From the NCBI GenBank assembly GCA_000442125.1, contig KE546967.1, positions 1,426,001 to 1,490,000 of the forward strand: a DNA stretch of 64,000 nucleotides, read 5' to 3'. Under the pieces are notes generated by a model. It did not search any database. It worked only from the letters and a program-made list of their open reading frames with translations, and was not told the DNA's origin. Source of the stretch: Opeltia flavorubescens. Its lineage: Eukaryota; Ascomycota; Lecanoromycetes; Teloschistales; Teloschistaceae. The stretch's first letter is position 1; each line of letters starts with the position of its first letter. Shown here in pieces: positions 37,883-49,463 of this stretch. The position numbers and the translations under genes are program-made.

Positions 37883-40658
37883 TCATCCACCATCTTCCCC
37901 TGTAGTCTTTGACTCCCTGCCAAACCTGCCCCCAAACCCACCAATATCGCGCTTGAAAAACTTGCCGATATTCCTCAAATTTTCATTCAGGTTCGACGCC
38001 CCAATCGCCGCAGCCGGGACATCAAATGATCTTCTCGGCTGCTCCTGCGACTGTGGCTGCAGCTGCTGGGACGGCGGACTCATTGCCCCAGACGGCGTTA
38101 GCGATGCAGGTGTAGCACCTAAAACCGGTGTACCAAATCTATCAACGCCGTCTCTGGCTGCGTTTATGATCGCATTGCCGAAAGTCGAGGGGTCAAATCG
38201 AGCGGGGAGATTAGAAGTGCTGAGGGTGGCGGCACTGGATAAAGTGCCCAGGCCAGATGCAATTGTTGGACCTCCCGTTGTGCTTAGATTTGATGCAGCC
38301 AGAGGCGCCAGTAAGGGTGATGACTGGGGTAATTTTTCGTTCCTTGGTGAGGCGCGATGGGCCTGGAAGAGTTCCATCATGTGAGACTGGTCTTGCTTGC
38401 GGAGACCTTTGAGGTCGAGGATTCTACGGAAGTTGGAATCGGACTTGTCGGCGATGTGGATGAGGTAGGCCTGGACGAGAGCTTCCGGTGGTGAAGGGCG
38501 GACTTGGAGGGTTTTGAGAATGGGGTCGAGTCGTGACATCGATTGGTTTACACGTTTGATGTAGCCAGCTGGCGGAGCTGTGTTCGGAGGGGCATTGACG
38601 GTTAGGAGTTCTTCCAGGCCTTTTTTCAAAACGTAGGCGTCGAGGAGCATCTGTTCTGCGCCGACCTCGGTGACAGGTTTGCACTGAAAGATATTGACGA
38701 TGAAGGTATTGGCTATTGTGTCGACCAGATTGTCGCAGAACGCTCTGGCATACTGCTGTTTGTGCAGCATGCTGAGGACCTCTCCAGATCTCGTTCTGGC
38801 TCTTCTGAGCATCTCTGACACCCAAGAGCTTTGATCTCCAACGCTTTCTAATTTGCTCCAACCAGTGTTCCGCATCTCACGCCAAGTGGGCTCAAGGTCG
38901 ACCTCTGCCCTCCTCACGAGCGCTCGAACTGTAGCGCTTGCAATGCCCATGAAGGCATCAGCCTGGCTTTGGAGATCAATATTGGCCTTAAAGCTTTCCT
39001 CCATCCGGTTTTTGATCTTTTCTTCTAGTTGCGTGCAAGTGTTGAAACAATAGTCGGCAGTATTCAGCACCAGTATCGTATCTTCCAATTGTGGCGTCTT
39101 GGAAGGGGTCTGGCCAGTTGGTCGCTCACTAACATAGAACAGTAGAACCTGCTGAGCGTATTGATCAAGATACTTGGCAAAGATTTTTGAAAGCTCTACC
39201 AGTCTAGCTCCAGGGGATAGTTTAGCACATTGAGCAAGGGCTACGCGATAGAAGCTGAACAACTCGATAGACGACGATATAACCATCTGCGGTGAGAAAT
39301 CCTCATCTGGTGGTTTTGGCGGTTGTTGTCGATATTGTGGTATCATTGTTGACAATTTCCTAAACCCATCAGCGAGCAGCCCGCTTTTTAAGCATCCATA
39401 TTCTTACTTGTCCTGAGCCTCAACCCAGACGCTGAGATATGGCTCGAAAGCCTCCGATATTGCTTGAGAGAACACAGGAGCTCGTTCACTATCCGAGCTG
39501 AAGGTGTCTATGGAGGCACGGGACTCGTCGATTATAAGCACTTAAACTGAAGAGGGGGTATATAAAAACCTACTGTATTAGAAAATCGCCGTTCTAGACT
39601 ATGCTCAAAATCGAGAGTCTCTTGAAGGCAAGATAAGAGTAGGTCTACGTCCAAGGATTGACCGTCCGCTCTTCGAACGGATTTGGATAGAATGTTCCTG
39701 AAATCCTCACGTGTACCTTCACAGAAAGCATTTGCTAGCATTTCATTCATTCGCCAATGTGCTGGAAACATTACGGCATGCTCGTCATCGTACGTGTTCA
39801 GCATTCTCCTAAACCATGCATAGCGTCTGGAAATGTTATCCAACGATCCAGCCTCTTCCGTGGGTCGGAAGACTTGTCGATACTCGCGAAGCTGAGTATT
39901 ACAGTACCAGGTAATGAGTCTTGACCGAGCATTTTCTCCCAAGGAATCCATGACGAGGCAGGCTTCGGCGAGCATTCCTCTCCGCTGTGCTACCTCAGCC
40001 TTCGCAAATGTCACTTCAAAGTCTTCGCATATTTGTTCCAGCAACTCCCTTTGCAGGTCAGAGACATTCCGACTTAAAGTTGCAATCTGGTCGATCGATC
40101 GATAAGATTTGAAGTGGGTCATGAGCTGAATGACTGCTTGCAGGAGTTGGGAGCAGTCCTTGTATTGCCGAGAACTGCTTAGACCGCGCAACTGCTCATA
40201 AGCTGTTGTGAGCATTTGTAGCCTTTTGAGAGCGGTCATTGACAAGGTCAGGTTACGTTTGGTATTGTCGAGCCGCTTGATGTCAGCCGTCATCTCGGTG
40301 ATTGCTTCTTCAGTTTGTAGTGCCCGTGTTCTGACATCCTCGACCTTACGAAAGAGCTCTGCCAGATCATCTTTGGCGGCTCGAATGCTCCGAACGCTTT
40401 CGATATCCGACGTGGATTGGTGTTGGATAAGAGTAGTGATCTCTTTGTCGAGTTCATCCTGGTAGTCGCCGAGTGCGGAGGAGGTTTGCGAGATGGAAGA
40501 AAGTGTGGACGGATGGGAGAATATGGCGTTCAGGTGATCGATAGGATCGTATTCGGCTGACTAGAGTCAGTCAGATTGTTTTACTCCCTGACGGAGCTCT
40601 GGGGAATACCAGAGTCTAAGGAGCTATAGCTAGGAGAAAGTCCATTTGGTCGCGGCAT
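37883..40658 (-). CDS. vps53: Vps53, subunit of the GARP tethering complex
   Basis: Four exons on the minus strand: 40658-40610, 40556-39574, 39523-39408 and 39359-37883, coding for 874 aa. The tiny first exon (MPRPNGLSPSYSSLDS) joins AEYDPIDHLNAIFSHPSTLSS, the usual Vps53 N-terminus. The N-terminal coiled coil (ITEMTADIKRLDNTKRNL) and the helical-bundle body (RRYAWFRRMLNTYDDEH, ISEAFEPYLSVWVEAQDK, STMIPQYRQQPPKPPDEDF) are intact, and the C-terminus is Ser/Pro/Gln-rich. Intron 2 (39573-39524, 50 nt) uses a weak acceptor ACGAG, chosen because it keeps RRFSNTSRASIDT in frame. Known role: with Vps51, Vps52 and Vps54 it tethers endosome-derived vesicles to the trans-Golgi. It ends 289 bp from the convergent PhoD-like gene. 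Confidence 0.94.
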
Positions 40659-40782
40659 GAAGCATTGGCTTGTTGGCCACGAAAAATTGAGTCAGCCCTT
40701 GAATGCAATGCTCAATAGTTTTCGTCCCTTGAAGAGTTGAAAGATGGGTGTTGAAGTTGATCGCAGGCTTTCTAGTTCAGTT

Positions 40783-40998
40783 CTACACCGACTGCAGCAC
40801 TTGTAGGGCTGAAGTTCTCTGCAGCTTAAGTTCGCGGTCCACCTCCGGGTTATTATTTACTACCATTTCGTCTTCCTCTATTCCTGCATGCCGAGTCCAT
40901 TCTGGTATTGGTTTGCTCTGGCTTGTATTCGCCAATGAATAAAATATCTTTCCACCCAGTTGCCTGATCATAAAGGAAGTTTCGTTGCTAGCAGCCAT
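40783..40998 (-). CDS. Possible small hypothetical ORF upstream of VPS53
   Basis: A 71-codon ATG-started frame on the same strand as VPS53. The product has no recognised domain and could be an upstream gene, part of the VPS53 leader, or chance. A second open stretch immediately downstream would overlap the VPS53 start codon, which argues against an extended two-exon gene. Confidence 0.22.
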   Translation of the reverse strand: MAASNETSFMIRQLGGKIFYSLANTSQSKPIPEWTRHAGIEEDEMVVNNNPEVDRELKLQRTSALQVLQSV

Positions 40999-41211
40999 TC
41001 CTTTAATTATCTCAATTTTGTTTCAGTCATTATGCTTCTAATACATGGAAAGAACCTTGCTGGAGTCCTTTGATTCTCTACCATGCCTCAAATGAAATAT
41101 ACCGCAGGAGTAGGCTATCGAAAGACCGACTGTATACCCGCCAATCAGTCAGATTGAAGCGACAATATTCCGCCTGATTTAGGCGATACCACTGTCCCAA
41201 GAGATGTAGTG

Positions 41212-41217
41212 TATAAG
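41212..41217 (+). promoter_or_regulatory. TATA-like box (TATAAG) upstream of the first secreted-protein gene
   Basis: It lies 83 bp before the ATG at 41295, at a distance that fits a strong regulated fungal promoter. The match is short and found by eye only. Confidence 0.35.
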
Positions 41218-41294
41218 AGAGTCGGTAAATCCTCTCTATCTATATCGTATCATCTCCTTACTTTTTCGTTGAAATCTCGCGGAGTCAATCAAGC

Positions 41295-41897
41295 ATGTGG
41301 ACCCTCGCATTGATCTACGTCATTGGCTTTCTGTCCTTGACTCCGGTGCTATGCTCGCCTGTTGATCAAGATAGTATTGATCCTCTCAGCCACCTAGATA
41401 CTCGTGCTGTTCAACCTGTTGAAGGACNTCGCCTTACAAAGCCAACTGCAGTATCGTATAAGCCACCCGCCCCGTACACCTTCGATATCCCGGGAGAAGA
41501 TGATATGTATGTTAAATTCGAACGTTACGGAGCACCAATCCCAGGAAACGATGGCTATCTGTTCATGTATGCTACATTTCAATCTCTCATTCCTGGTAGC
41601 TGTCTCTTATCGTCGTCATGCAGGCTCCGGCTGGAAAGCATACTCAACAGCGTCATCCGCGACCGTGGCAAAAGTGCCAGGGTTTCGGCGCATCATGAGT
41701 GGGCATGGGAACATTGCAAGCTTACACTTACGATGAATAGACCTCCGCAAATCGGCGAACTACTTACCTGGATTACTGGTCTCTGGAAGTTCATGAAGCA
41801 ATACGAGTATGTCGAAGCCGATATGCAGTTCGAAAGGATCTGGGCTCCGGATATGACGCCGGGGACTGCGAAATTTGAGATCGGCTCAGAGGAATAA
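41295..41897 (+). CDS. Small secreted protein, copy 1 of a tandem pair
   Basis: Two exons, 41295-41566 and 41624-41897. The 57-nt intron is a multiple of three, so it can also be read through. The spliced product is 181 aa. The N-terminus MWTLALIYVIGFLSLTPVLCS is a clear signal peptide, and the mature protein is about 160 aa. The motif APYTFDIP leads a beta-rich-looking domain that ends in GELLTWITGLWKFMKQYEYV. The intron position, the PYTF motif and the LLTWITG motif are shared with the gene at 42377-43039, so the two are paralogues. No enzymatic residues are recognised. It could be a secreted effector-like or cell-surface protein, but the function is unknown. An N at 41428 leaves one residue undefined. 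Confidence 0.72.
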   Translation: MWTLALIYVIGFLSLTPVLCSPVDQDSIDPLSHLDTRAVQPVEGXRLTKPTAVSYKPPAPYTFDIPGEDDMYVKFERYGAPIPGNDGYLFMYATFQSLIPGSCLLSSSCRLRLESILNSVIRDRGKSARVSAHHEWAWEHCKLTLTMNRPPQIGELLTWITGLWKFMKQYEYVEADMQFERIWAPDMTPGTAKFEIGSEE

Positions 41898-42376
41898 CAA
41901 TGAGGCAGATCAGAGGGTCTTTCAATCCTGACACAAATCGAAGTGTTCTCTATGACGCCGTCGAAGTTGGCCTTCCAATTCATCCCGTTTCTTGCAATTA
42001 TGTCTCTTGTTTTCTGGTCGCGTTCCAATTCATTTTAAGCTTGCAAGAGACCTGCTCCAGGCTCGAGTAGGGAGTTATTATCTAGATCAGGGTCTTCTTA
42101 ATACTTTCCATGTGTATACATGCGCCATAGGCTCTTCCGACTACTAAGGAAAGAGCTACAATACATAGGCGAGAACAAGCATCAGAGCACATTAGCCGCT
42201 GGCATCGCTATTCGTATCTCTCTTTTTGCACGGCACCTGTCCATCTATATAGCCGACGTTATATACTCGTCAAGCGACGCGATAGCCTTGAAAATTCTTG
42301 TATGAAAAATTCCAGGATTTTCTTGCATCCGCGTTGATTTCAATCTGCCTTGTGAGTCTTATCGCAATATTTTTAG
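41898..42376. other. Spacer between the two secreted-protein genes
   Basis: 479 bp with no supported coding sequence. A TATATA-containing stretch near 42,257-42,263, about 115 bp before the next ATG, may be the TATA region of copy 2. Confidence 0.35.
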
Positions 42377-43039
42377 ATGATGTGGGCCTCGATCGTATCG
42401 CTATTCCTTTCCCTCTGCCTTTACTCAATAGCTCCGGCATTCTCATCTCCCGTTGGTATTCTTGATCAGCTTGAAGCCCGCGCTCTCAACACCAGTGATG
42501 TGGATCTCTCGAAGGCTGCTGGCCGGCTGAGAGCCAGGCCTCGTGTTCCGTACACCTTTCAGATCTCTCCCGAACCCTTGTACCTCAAAATCACGCGCTA
42601 CGATGGCCCAGTCGACACACCATTGGCCATTCAATGGACGTATGTATCCAATTTGTCACTCCTCCTCGAACCCCCTTGAGACACGTTTCTCACAGTTTCG
42701 TCTTACACAACCTACAGGGACAACACGATACGCGATCTTAATATACTCATTCGCAACAAAGGTAGAGAGGAAGAACTTGTTGGCCTTTGGCCCCGGCCTG
42801 GCAACCGTGTTGCCATCCATCTCTTTGCAGAGGGCGCACGTGTTTGCAGTATCCAGGCTGGGGATCTACTGACGTGGATCACGGGCATGAAGACTTTCAT
42901 GGGGCTCAACGGATGGGTGGGAGTCGATATGGAGATTCTCGGAATCCCAGGCTCAAGGGTTGGTGACGATGAGCCGTTGTGCAATAAGGCGTCGTGGAAG
43001 TCGCGCGAACCTTCAAATCACATTGTTCAGGCGCAATGA
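42377..43039 (+). CDS. Small secreted protein, copy 2 of a tandem pair
   Basis: Two exons, 42377-42639 and 42718-43039, with a 78-nt intron (GTATGT donor, CTACAG acceptor); 194 aa. A signal peptide (MMWASIVSLFLSLCLYSIAPAF) is followed by a spacer, the motif VPYTFQIS, LNILIRNKG and then GDLLTWITGMKTFMGLNGWV. Order, spacing and intron position match copy 1 (PYTF, ILNSVIRDRG, ELLTWITGLWKFM), but overall identity is low, so the duplication is old or the pair has diverged fast. The C-terminal ~35 residues are not shared. No catalytic motif is visible. The function is unknown. Confidence 0.72.
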
Positions 43040-43244
43040 GAAAGTCTGAATTGCTTCTTTCGGCTCATAGCATCATCGTGTTTTGGATTTTTCGGGCGAC
43101 TGCGTGTCCAAAAGTGCATATGATGAGTCTATACCACGCGCTCGATCCGCTATGCAGGCTGAAATACCAAAGCCCGAAACCAAGGTTCTCTATACCTTTC
43201 TCCATTCCCACTAGCCAATCTAACATTCGTGACCTGTAAACTCC

Positions 43245-44507
43245 CTAATGCTCTTGAGGTGCCTGCTTGTCTAAACCTATAGCTCCTTCTTGGTCCCCAT
43301 CTCCGAATCTGAAAACGTCATCTTCGTCATCCGTAAATTCATCTCGATAGGATTGTGATGTACGGTCGTCTCTGAAATCGATCTGATCGTCTTTGAGTAG
43401 TGTCGCTGTTGCTGCATGGTCTTCCGGATCATCCGAGAACTGTCTCGTTCTTGGTCCACTCTGTCTCGAACCGGCCCTTTCCTCGGCCTCGAGCTCCTGT
43501 GCACGTGCTACCGTCCTGAAAGCTGTCAGTTTGAGCTACCTTTATTTTTACCGACGTGGAAGTACTTTTTGTAGATTAACCAGCCTGTCACTATGCCAAA
43601 TATCAAGCCGCCAACGATGCTAATCCAGTTGATGGCATTTGCAGTTGGATCCTTCTTGTCTTTATCCTTAGCAATGGCTGCCAATCGAGTGCCGACGAAG
43701 ATAGGTATGAGTAGTTTTAGTGTCATGATCGATGTGGCTATAACGAACATTTGAGGGGTGACGGTAGGAAATGTTGATATAGCTCCATTTGATATTGAAT
43801 ACGGCAGCGGACACAACCGGATCATGATTAGTAGCTTGAGTCCATCACGTTGGAGGACAGATGAGAAAGCTTCGAATCGTTTGTCGTTCGCTACCAGCCG
43901 GTGCACAAACCCGGAGAAGATTGTCCGAGATGTGAAAAAGGAACACGTCGATCCAGCGACAGTAGCTGTTGCGATGATGAGCCAGCTTCAATATGGATCG
44001 TCAGTCACTGGCAATGATATACTCGGGGTATGAAGAGTGTTCTTACCCTTCTGGTAGCCCGTACACAAAGCCAGCAAGGGTGAAGCAAGTGGAATACCCC
44101 ACGATAGGAGGAAACGCCGTCATGAACGTCATAGCCCATAGTATACACCATCCTCCTTTGAGGCTCTTCCACTTCATTGCCACCGGTTCCAGCCAGGTAA
44201 GGAACTGTTGATGATATACGAGCACAAGTATCGAAACTACAATCGCAACCAGCCCGAAGATAGCTGCTAAAACGAGTTGCAGGGGGCTGAACTTCCTCAA
44301 AGTGGCACGTCCCAGTCTATCCATCTTCGTGATAAATCTGTTGCTCATACTAGATTCTGGTAAGGTGAGAGATCCCTGGCTCCTTGAGAAAGAGTTGCTG
44401 CCTCTTCGGCGACTCCATCGTGGCTGCTGATGTGACTGTGTAGGAGAATCAGGAGGCGAGATTGGTAGGGCGAGAGCTCGAGCGGTAGAATTGTAGTCGG
44501 CTGGCAT
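43245..44507 (-). CDS. tvp38: Tvp38-family Golgi membrane protein (SNARE-associated/VTT domain)
   Basis: Three exons on the minus strand: 44507-44047, 43985-43552 and 43507-43245, coding for 385 aa, with introns of 61 and 44 nt. A Ser/Pro-rich N-terminal tail precedes a first transmembrane helix at about 76-98. The VTT-type core follows, with FMTAFPPIVGYSTCFTLAGFVYG and the LLIMIRLCPLPYSISN re-entrant region, then further helices (ISIVGGLIFGIVTGWLIY) and an acidic cytosolic tail starting ARAQELEAEE. The second intron's acceptor was chosen so that this tail stays in frame. Known context: Tvp38 is a Golgi membrane protein found with Tlg2-containing vesicles, and VTT-fold proteins are linked to lipid scrambling. 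The length is typical. Confidence 0.92.
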
Positions 44508-45551
44508 CTTCTAGGTGTTGACCAAGGTGGATGCCGCCTGATGCCGAAATGCAGCATCGGAGCTGACGGGCGAACTGAGTACTCGCGGCGTCCACACTAT
44601 TTGCGGCACAAGATGGACGTCATCCCGCTCTGCATAGGGCTGAAATCACAAGGTTTCACAATAAAGTATCGGATCTACTTGTGAGGTTCTCTTTTTTGGC
44701 TCAGAGGACTTGCACAAATGTTCCAAGGAATGCAAAAATATTTCCAGTTGTTAGGTCCGTCCGTTATGCTGAGACCGCAAGCTCGCTCAGAAAATATTTT
44801 TTCGATTCGCAGTATTGGTTCCAGATGACCCGCATCTTCCAGTTTCTAATCTCTGATAGTACGCTAGAATATTATCTACAAATCTAATGATTTTCTTTGA
44901 CTTTCAGACATCTCCTATATTTTGACTATTTGCAAATAATGTTTTATTCACACTCTCCGGTTCCCCAGTAGCTCTACAAGTCATGCTTTTCAACCTCACG
45001 TCTACTCTGCTGCTTCAAGCAAGACCCGCATTAATATCATCATCATTACCTTTAGCTGTAATAGTAACATCTATGCTATGGTCTGATCTGGAAGGCTGAG
45101 CCACCCGAGGAATGCATTCCTCACCTCGTTCATCCGTGTTGTATGACGCTAACTGTCTCCGGACACGTCCGATAAGGTGACAATCTCAATGTATCGGTTT
45201 CGTTCAGCGTTTTGAGGCCAAGCTATATGCGGTATTCTCAGGAAATGCCTTTCTTTTCAATCTAATATTCCCAGTGCTCTTGGAAAACTCTCTTTAATGT
45301 ACACGCCACCCAGCGATGTCCTTGTACGAGGTTATAAGTCTGCACATATGCACAAAGAAGCAAGCCTTTGTCTACCCTTAACTCACTGAACACTCAGGGT
45401 CAATGACCGATGGTAAAATTCAAAAGAACTGATGCAATGTTCTTCGATAGAAACCAATTCGACCTCTGTTGCACCGGTACTTCACTGAGTGTTGTTTGAG
45501 ACATATTGCAGGACTTTGTGAGTTGTTCTAGCGCGCTACCTGTCCAACAAA
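44508..45551. promoter_or_regulatory. Divergent upstream region of TVP38 and the 491-aa gene
   Basis: About 1 kb between two start codons pointing apart. Short open frames are unsupported. No RNA gene or repeat was seen. Confidence 0.4.
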
Positions 45552-47027
45552 ATGACCTCAACTGTAAGGTCGGAGCGGCCGAAACTCAGGCGAGCAAGGT
45601 CGACAACTTCATCCCTTGCTGGAATGGAAAAACCTTACGCGCCCAAAGAAATTTCACCGTTCGAAATTTACCAGGACCCCGTTGATCTATATCTTGACCA
45701 GCCGCAACTTGACAAACCTCTTCCGCCGACCCCGCGAAAGCCTTCAAGTGTTTACAGTGTGCAAAGAGAAGAGGAGCAGCAGGTCCCCTCACGCAGACCA
45801 CGCAATGACTTACTCCCTTCGTCAACTTTCCTTGCGGCCACCACATATCGATCAAGCACCTCAAGACTACCTGATCCAAAGCCTGCAAGGCCACAATTGA
45901 TCCGACAAGCTCAAACACATGCTGCTTCGGATCCAGTGATAAGACAGAGTGGAAAGAAGGAAGTGCGGCCTAACCCAACGGCACACGTTTCTGGACTTCA
46001 GCAAGAATTAGACTTCGATTCTCTTTCGTTATCTGCTATACAACATTTGCCAACTAAAACAGTAACCTCAGCAAACGTAGACAATGCAGCAGAGCACGCA
46101 GATAGCTACAAATCTGTACTTCGCACAAGATCGTCAAAATCACCTATCACTGCAATCGAAAAATACTACGATAATCATCAACGCGCCCCTTCTCCAATGT
46201 CGGGACGTATCACTGACGTGGTGGATCAATCGCTCATCCCTGCACCGCTACAATTCAACTCATTCGAGGAGAGCGAGCGACCGCCAAGCCGGTTCTCTTC
46301 TTCGTCATCTGACGTGGGAATCCACCCTATCCGAGATTCGCTCAGAGGAATGGCGCGCAAAGCATTACATTTGCGGAAAGAGTCGAAAGATACTGATGAG
46401 ACTGATTGGGCTGCATTTACCCGATTCCAAGAAAAGGCGTCGCTGACGCCAAGACGACAGAGCAGAATTGGGTCGTTCGTAGGACAGCGAAGAGAAAGCT
46501 TACAGCAAAGCATTTCTGGTATGTATGACACCTTGACAGCCCTGGGTACGCCTACGAGATCACCAAAGCCTACACCAGTCACAACAAGCGGTTCTTTCAA
46601 ACCCCACAAGCCGAGAGTCAAAAGCCCTGCAATTCCCGTGAGCCCATATCAAGAGATGGGCCCCAAGGCCTGGGAGACAGCATCGAAGTCATCGAGGAAG
46701 ACAAACAAATCAAGCAAGGCCAGATTAGAAGGTGCGAGCCAGGTGTCCTTTTCACTTCAGAACGAGAAATCGCGCATTCGATTTAGCACACCTATGTACG
46801 GATCACCGTCTTTGCATGAGAAGGAGCAAAAGCAGCGATCGATTGCTACGAAGCTTGCTTCGGCTTTTTCAAGCGGTACTGTTCAAGTGGAAAGTGCAGT
46901 AGGACTCAACACAACGCGAGTCAAGCGGACGAGAAGCGAGAAGAAGAGGGAAGAATTAAAGCGGAAGATCAAGGTGATCGGGCTTGGAGAGCCTACTTCC
47001 AACAAGATAGGAGGCCCATGGCTTTAG
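45552..47027 (+). CDS. Hypothetical disordered Ser/Arg-rich protein, 491 aa
   Basis: One intronless frame from ATG to TAG. The protein is rich in Ser, Arg, Pro and Lys, with short motifs such as KPLPPTPRKPSSVYSV (an SH3-ligand-like PxxP stretch). Basic clusters lie near the C-terminus (RVKRTRSEKKREELKRKIKVIGLG). No folded domain, signal peptide or membrane segment is visible. The length of the frame and the absence of stops make it a real gene. It looks like the disordered regulatory proteins common in Pezizomycotina, but I cannot assign a family. The PxxP stretch and basic tail suggest, without proving, a signalling, cortical or nuclear scaffold. Confidence 0.75.
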   Translation: MTSTVRSERPKLRRARSTTSSLAGMEKPYAPKEISPFEIYQDPVDLYLDQPQLDKPLPPTPRKPSSVYSVQREEEQQVPSRRPRNDLLPSSTFLAATTYRSSTSRLPDPKPARPQLIRQAQTHAASDPVIRQSGKKEVRPNPTAHVSGLQQELDFDSLSLSAIQHLPTKTVTSANVDNAAEHADSYKSVLRTRSSKSPITAIEKYYDNHQRAPSPMSGRITDVVDQSLIPAPLQFNSFEESERPPSRFSSSSSDVGIHPIRDSLRGMARKALHLRKESKDTDETDWAAFTRFQEKASLTPRRQSRIGSFVGQRRESLQQSISGMYDTLTALGTPTRSPKPTPVTTSGSFKPHKPRVKSPAIPVSPYQEMGPKAWETASKSSRKTNKSSKARLEGASQVSFSLQNEKSRIRFSTPMYGSPSLHEKEQKQRSIATKLASAFSSGTVQVESAVGLNTTRVKRTRSEKKREELKRKIKVIGLGEPTSNKIGGPWL

Positions 47028-48140
47028 ATAGAAATTGAGATGATATTAAGGGATTGAGCCTGTAGAAGTTAAGAGCGATTATCTTCTTCGCCATTCTGCC
47101 GGTCAATGCATTTGATCTCAACCAAGCTCGCCATTCCAGGTTCTAGCCTATGAATTTCCGGAACTGAAACTGCAGATAAGGAATGTGATCATGAGGAGTA
47201 AAGTAGAGCCGCGCTAGCGTTGCTTGGGAAAGGTTCATGACCTCGGGACGACGACTCCCACCTTTCCAAGGCTTACCTCACTTTGATCGACCACTCCTCT
47301 GATGGCACAATATGCTCGTGCAACACGATCAAGAGGCACTCAAATATAGGTGATGCTCTCGCTGAGACTGCTACTCGCGTCTAGAATACCACCGCATCAT
47401 ACACGATTAACGGAAATCAAAGCAAAGCAGCAATCATTGACTTCACTCTGTTGCTCCGTCGAAACACGACATTGCTGGCTACGATATCCGCCATACGCCT
47501 GAAAGACATACCAATCCATTGACTTGAAGATGCAAATTCTATAGCCTGAATATTACTGAAGACATGGAAACGGAATCAAAAGAGACCATTCATTACCTTG
47601 TCGTCGTAACGACTTCCTCAACAGGGATATATGCAGATCCATCGAAATACAGGTAGGATGGTTGGGCCAATCACAACCCAAGCGAGTACACCCATCAGCC
47701 TTGTAGGAGATCTTCAGCCTTGCGCTTCCCCTTTACATTGACCCCAAAATTTAGCACTAATTCGGGCGCGATCTGGGCGTCTCGTTGATGTTCAGACTTC
47801 TTCCAAGGCCGACGAGAAGGCTCCGACTCCTCAAATTCATGTCCATGCCGCCGAGTCTTGCAATGATAAAGGCGGTTGTTGCCAATGTCTAAAACTTTGA
47901 CCTCCTGCCATCGTTCTCTATTTCATCCTCGCCTTCCCCGGGCTTCAAAATGATAAGTACCAGCGTTTCAGCTGCGATGGCTCCTTCTCACCGGAGCATT
48001 TTGAGCTTACCCAATCCTGCCCTTGCGATCCAGTCGATTTACATCTCACCCTCCTTCGATTCATTTGGCCTTATTTGTGGGCTGCAACACAGACCAAGCA
48101 CCAACGGCGCTCTGGAGAGTGATGCCGGAATAGTGTTCGA
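47028..48140. other. Gene-poor stretch
   Basis: Normal base composition with no frame long enough or motif-bearing enough to support a gene. A 70-codon plus-strand frame at 47950-48162 has no recognisable features. Confidence 0.4.
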
Positions 48141-48362
48141 TCATGCTATGAACCAGCAATGATTGTCACGACACCAAAAATCGGTCGCACTAGGCTCCTG
48201 ATAGCTTTCGCGTCCTAGATTGGTAGAGTTGACGGTCAAGAGATGTCCTGGCTTTCCATGGAGGACCACCTTCTGGTTCCGGCCGTCCCAATACGCTAGG
48301 ACTATGTGACCTTGTGCCCCGGGTGCCAACTTGATTTGGTACCCTGGGTACCTAAGTGTCAT
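48141..48362 (-). CDS. Possible small hypothetical ORF
   Basis: A 73-codon ATG-started minus-strand frame that stays open for about 18 more codons upstream. Its composition is protein-like, with aromatics, Gly and two Cys near the C-terminus (FWCRDNHCWFIA). It could be the last exon of an unrecognised gene, a gene relic or chance. No family is recognised. Confidence 0.22.
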   Translation of the reverse strand: MTLRYPGYQIKLAPGAQGHIVLAYWDGRNQKVVLHGKPGHLLTVNSTNLGRESYQEPSATDFWCRDNHCWFIA

Positions 48363-49463
48363 TACTTGTGACCAATGATATTGCGTCCGGTCTGGTTTTG
48401 ATAATGCGGCTTAAAATCCGAAACAGTTTCGGTGAACAGGAAACCAGTTCGAGCGACCCCGGATACCTTGCTGCATATCGGCCAATGGCTTTACAGGTGC
48501 CTATGAAATCGACTTTTCGACATTACTTACCAGAGACAAATTCAACATCACAAACATTGCTTATTGTCTATTGAGTCTTGACCTCACAAAGCATGCNAGT
48601 GGATAGCAGGTCAAGACTTCAAATAAGGCTTGTCGGCGAAGAACATCGTGTCAGGCATGGACGAATACCTTCAGCTAGTGAGCGGTGGCCCGGTCCGTCT
48701 CTATTCGCCTAGCTGTCCTTCTCCTCTTCATCCTCATGGGGTGGAACTCCAGCTCTAAATCCAACGCTTATGCACCATGTGGCACCTTCCGTTCCGATAC
48801 CCGGCATCCTTTGACAGCGCCTTTGATCAATTATCGTTTCTAATGGACTGTGGTTGGGCTCACGGTGTTTCTAGACATCTAGCTTTGGATTTAGAGGCCG
48901 AAATTATGCTGGGCCGCCCATCATTCGTTTGGACGTCCAGTCGCCCACTGCACGCTAATCCAAAGACCCTTTTCACGAGTACAGTAAAATGGAGTCCCTC
49001 ATAAAAGCTGTCAGGGCATCGATACCTCTATGGCGCTCAAAATCTTAAGATCAGATTTGACCCTGGCCATTGCGTCCTCTCGATGTCCATACCATCTTCT
49101 TTACTCAAATAACGCATAGAGATTGAAATCTGCCTTCGGTTTCGCAGCCAAGAAGGATCAAATATATCTTGAACAAGAGATCAATGCCTTGCCGCGAGTC
49201 TGTGGGTTGTCTCACTCTTCTACGACGTGACTAAATGTCAGCTCTCAGGGTCCAGCATCGGACAAATTGTCGACAGCTATGGGAATATGTTGTTGACGGT
49301 GAAGACCTTTGGTGTGATTTCTGCAATGCCAAGTATCACAACTCAGGAGAACCAAAAGTTGCGGAGACCCAGTGCGATTCGCCGGAATCACTTTCACCGG
49401 CGTCGTCGACCCAATTTCCTCGACCTATCCTTCCGGCTCAAGATGAGCACAATCAACTCGTGA
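48363..49463. other. Gene-poor stretch upstream of the C2H2 gene
   Basis: It includes a plus-strand frame at 49235-49471 (product with WCDFCNAKYH) that may be an upstream exon of the C2H2 gene. A GTGAAT..TTACCAG intron (49460-49522) with a good CACTAAC branch site is possible, but its phase does not lead into the zinc-finger frame. A donor near 49330 would. Confidence 0.35.

Noticed and set aside
21380-43039. A secondary-metabolite gene cluster around the A-T-R enzyme
   Set aside because: The neighbours are a chitinase, Snx4, kexin, a PhoD-like protein and Vps53. None is a tailoring enzyme, transporter or pathway regulator.
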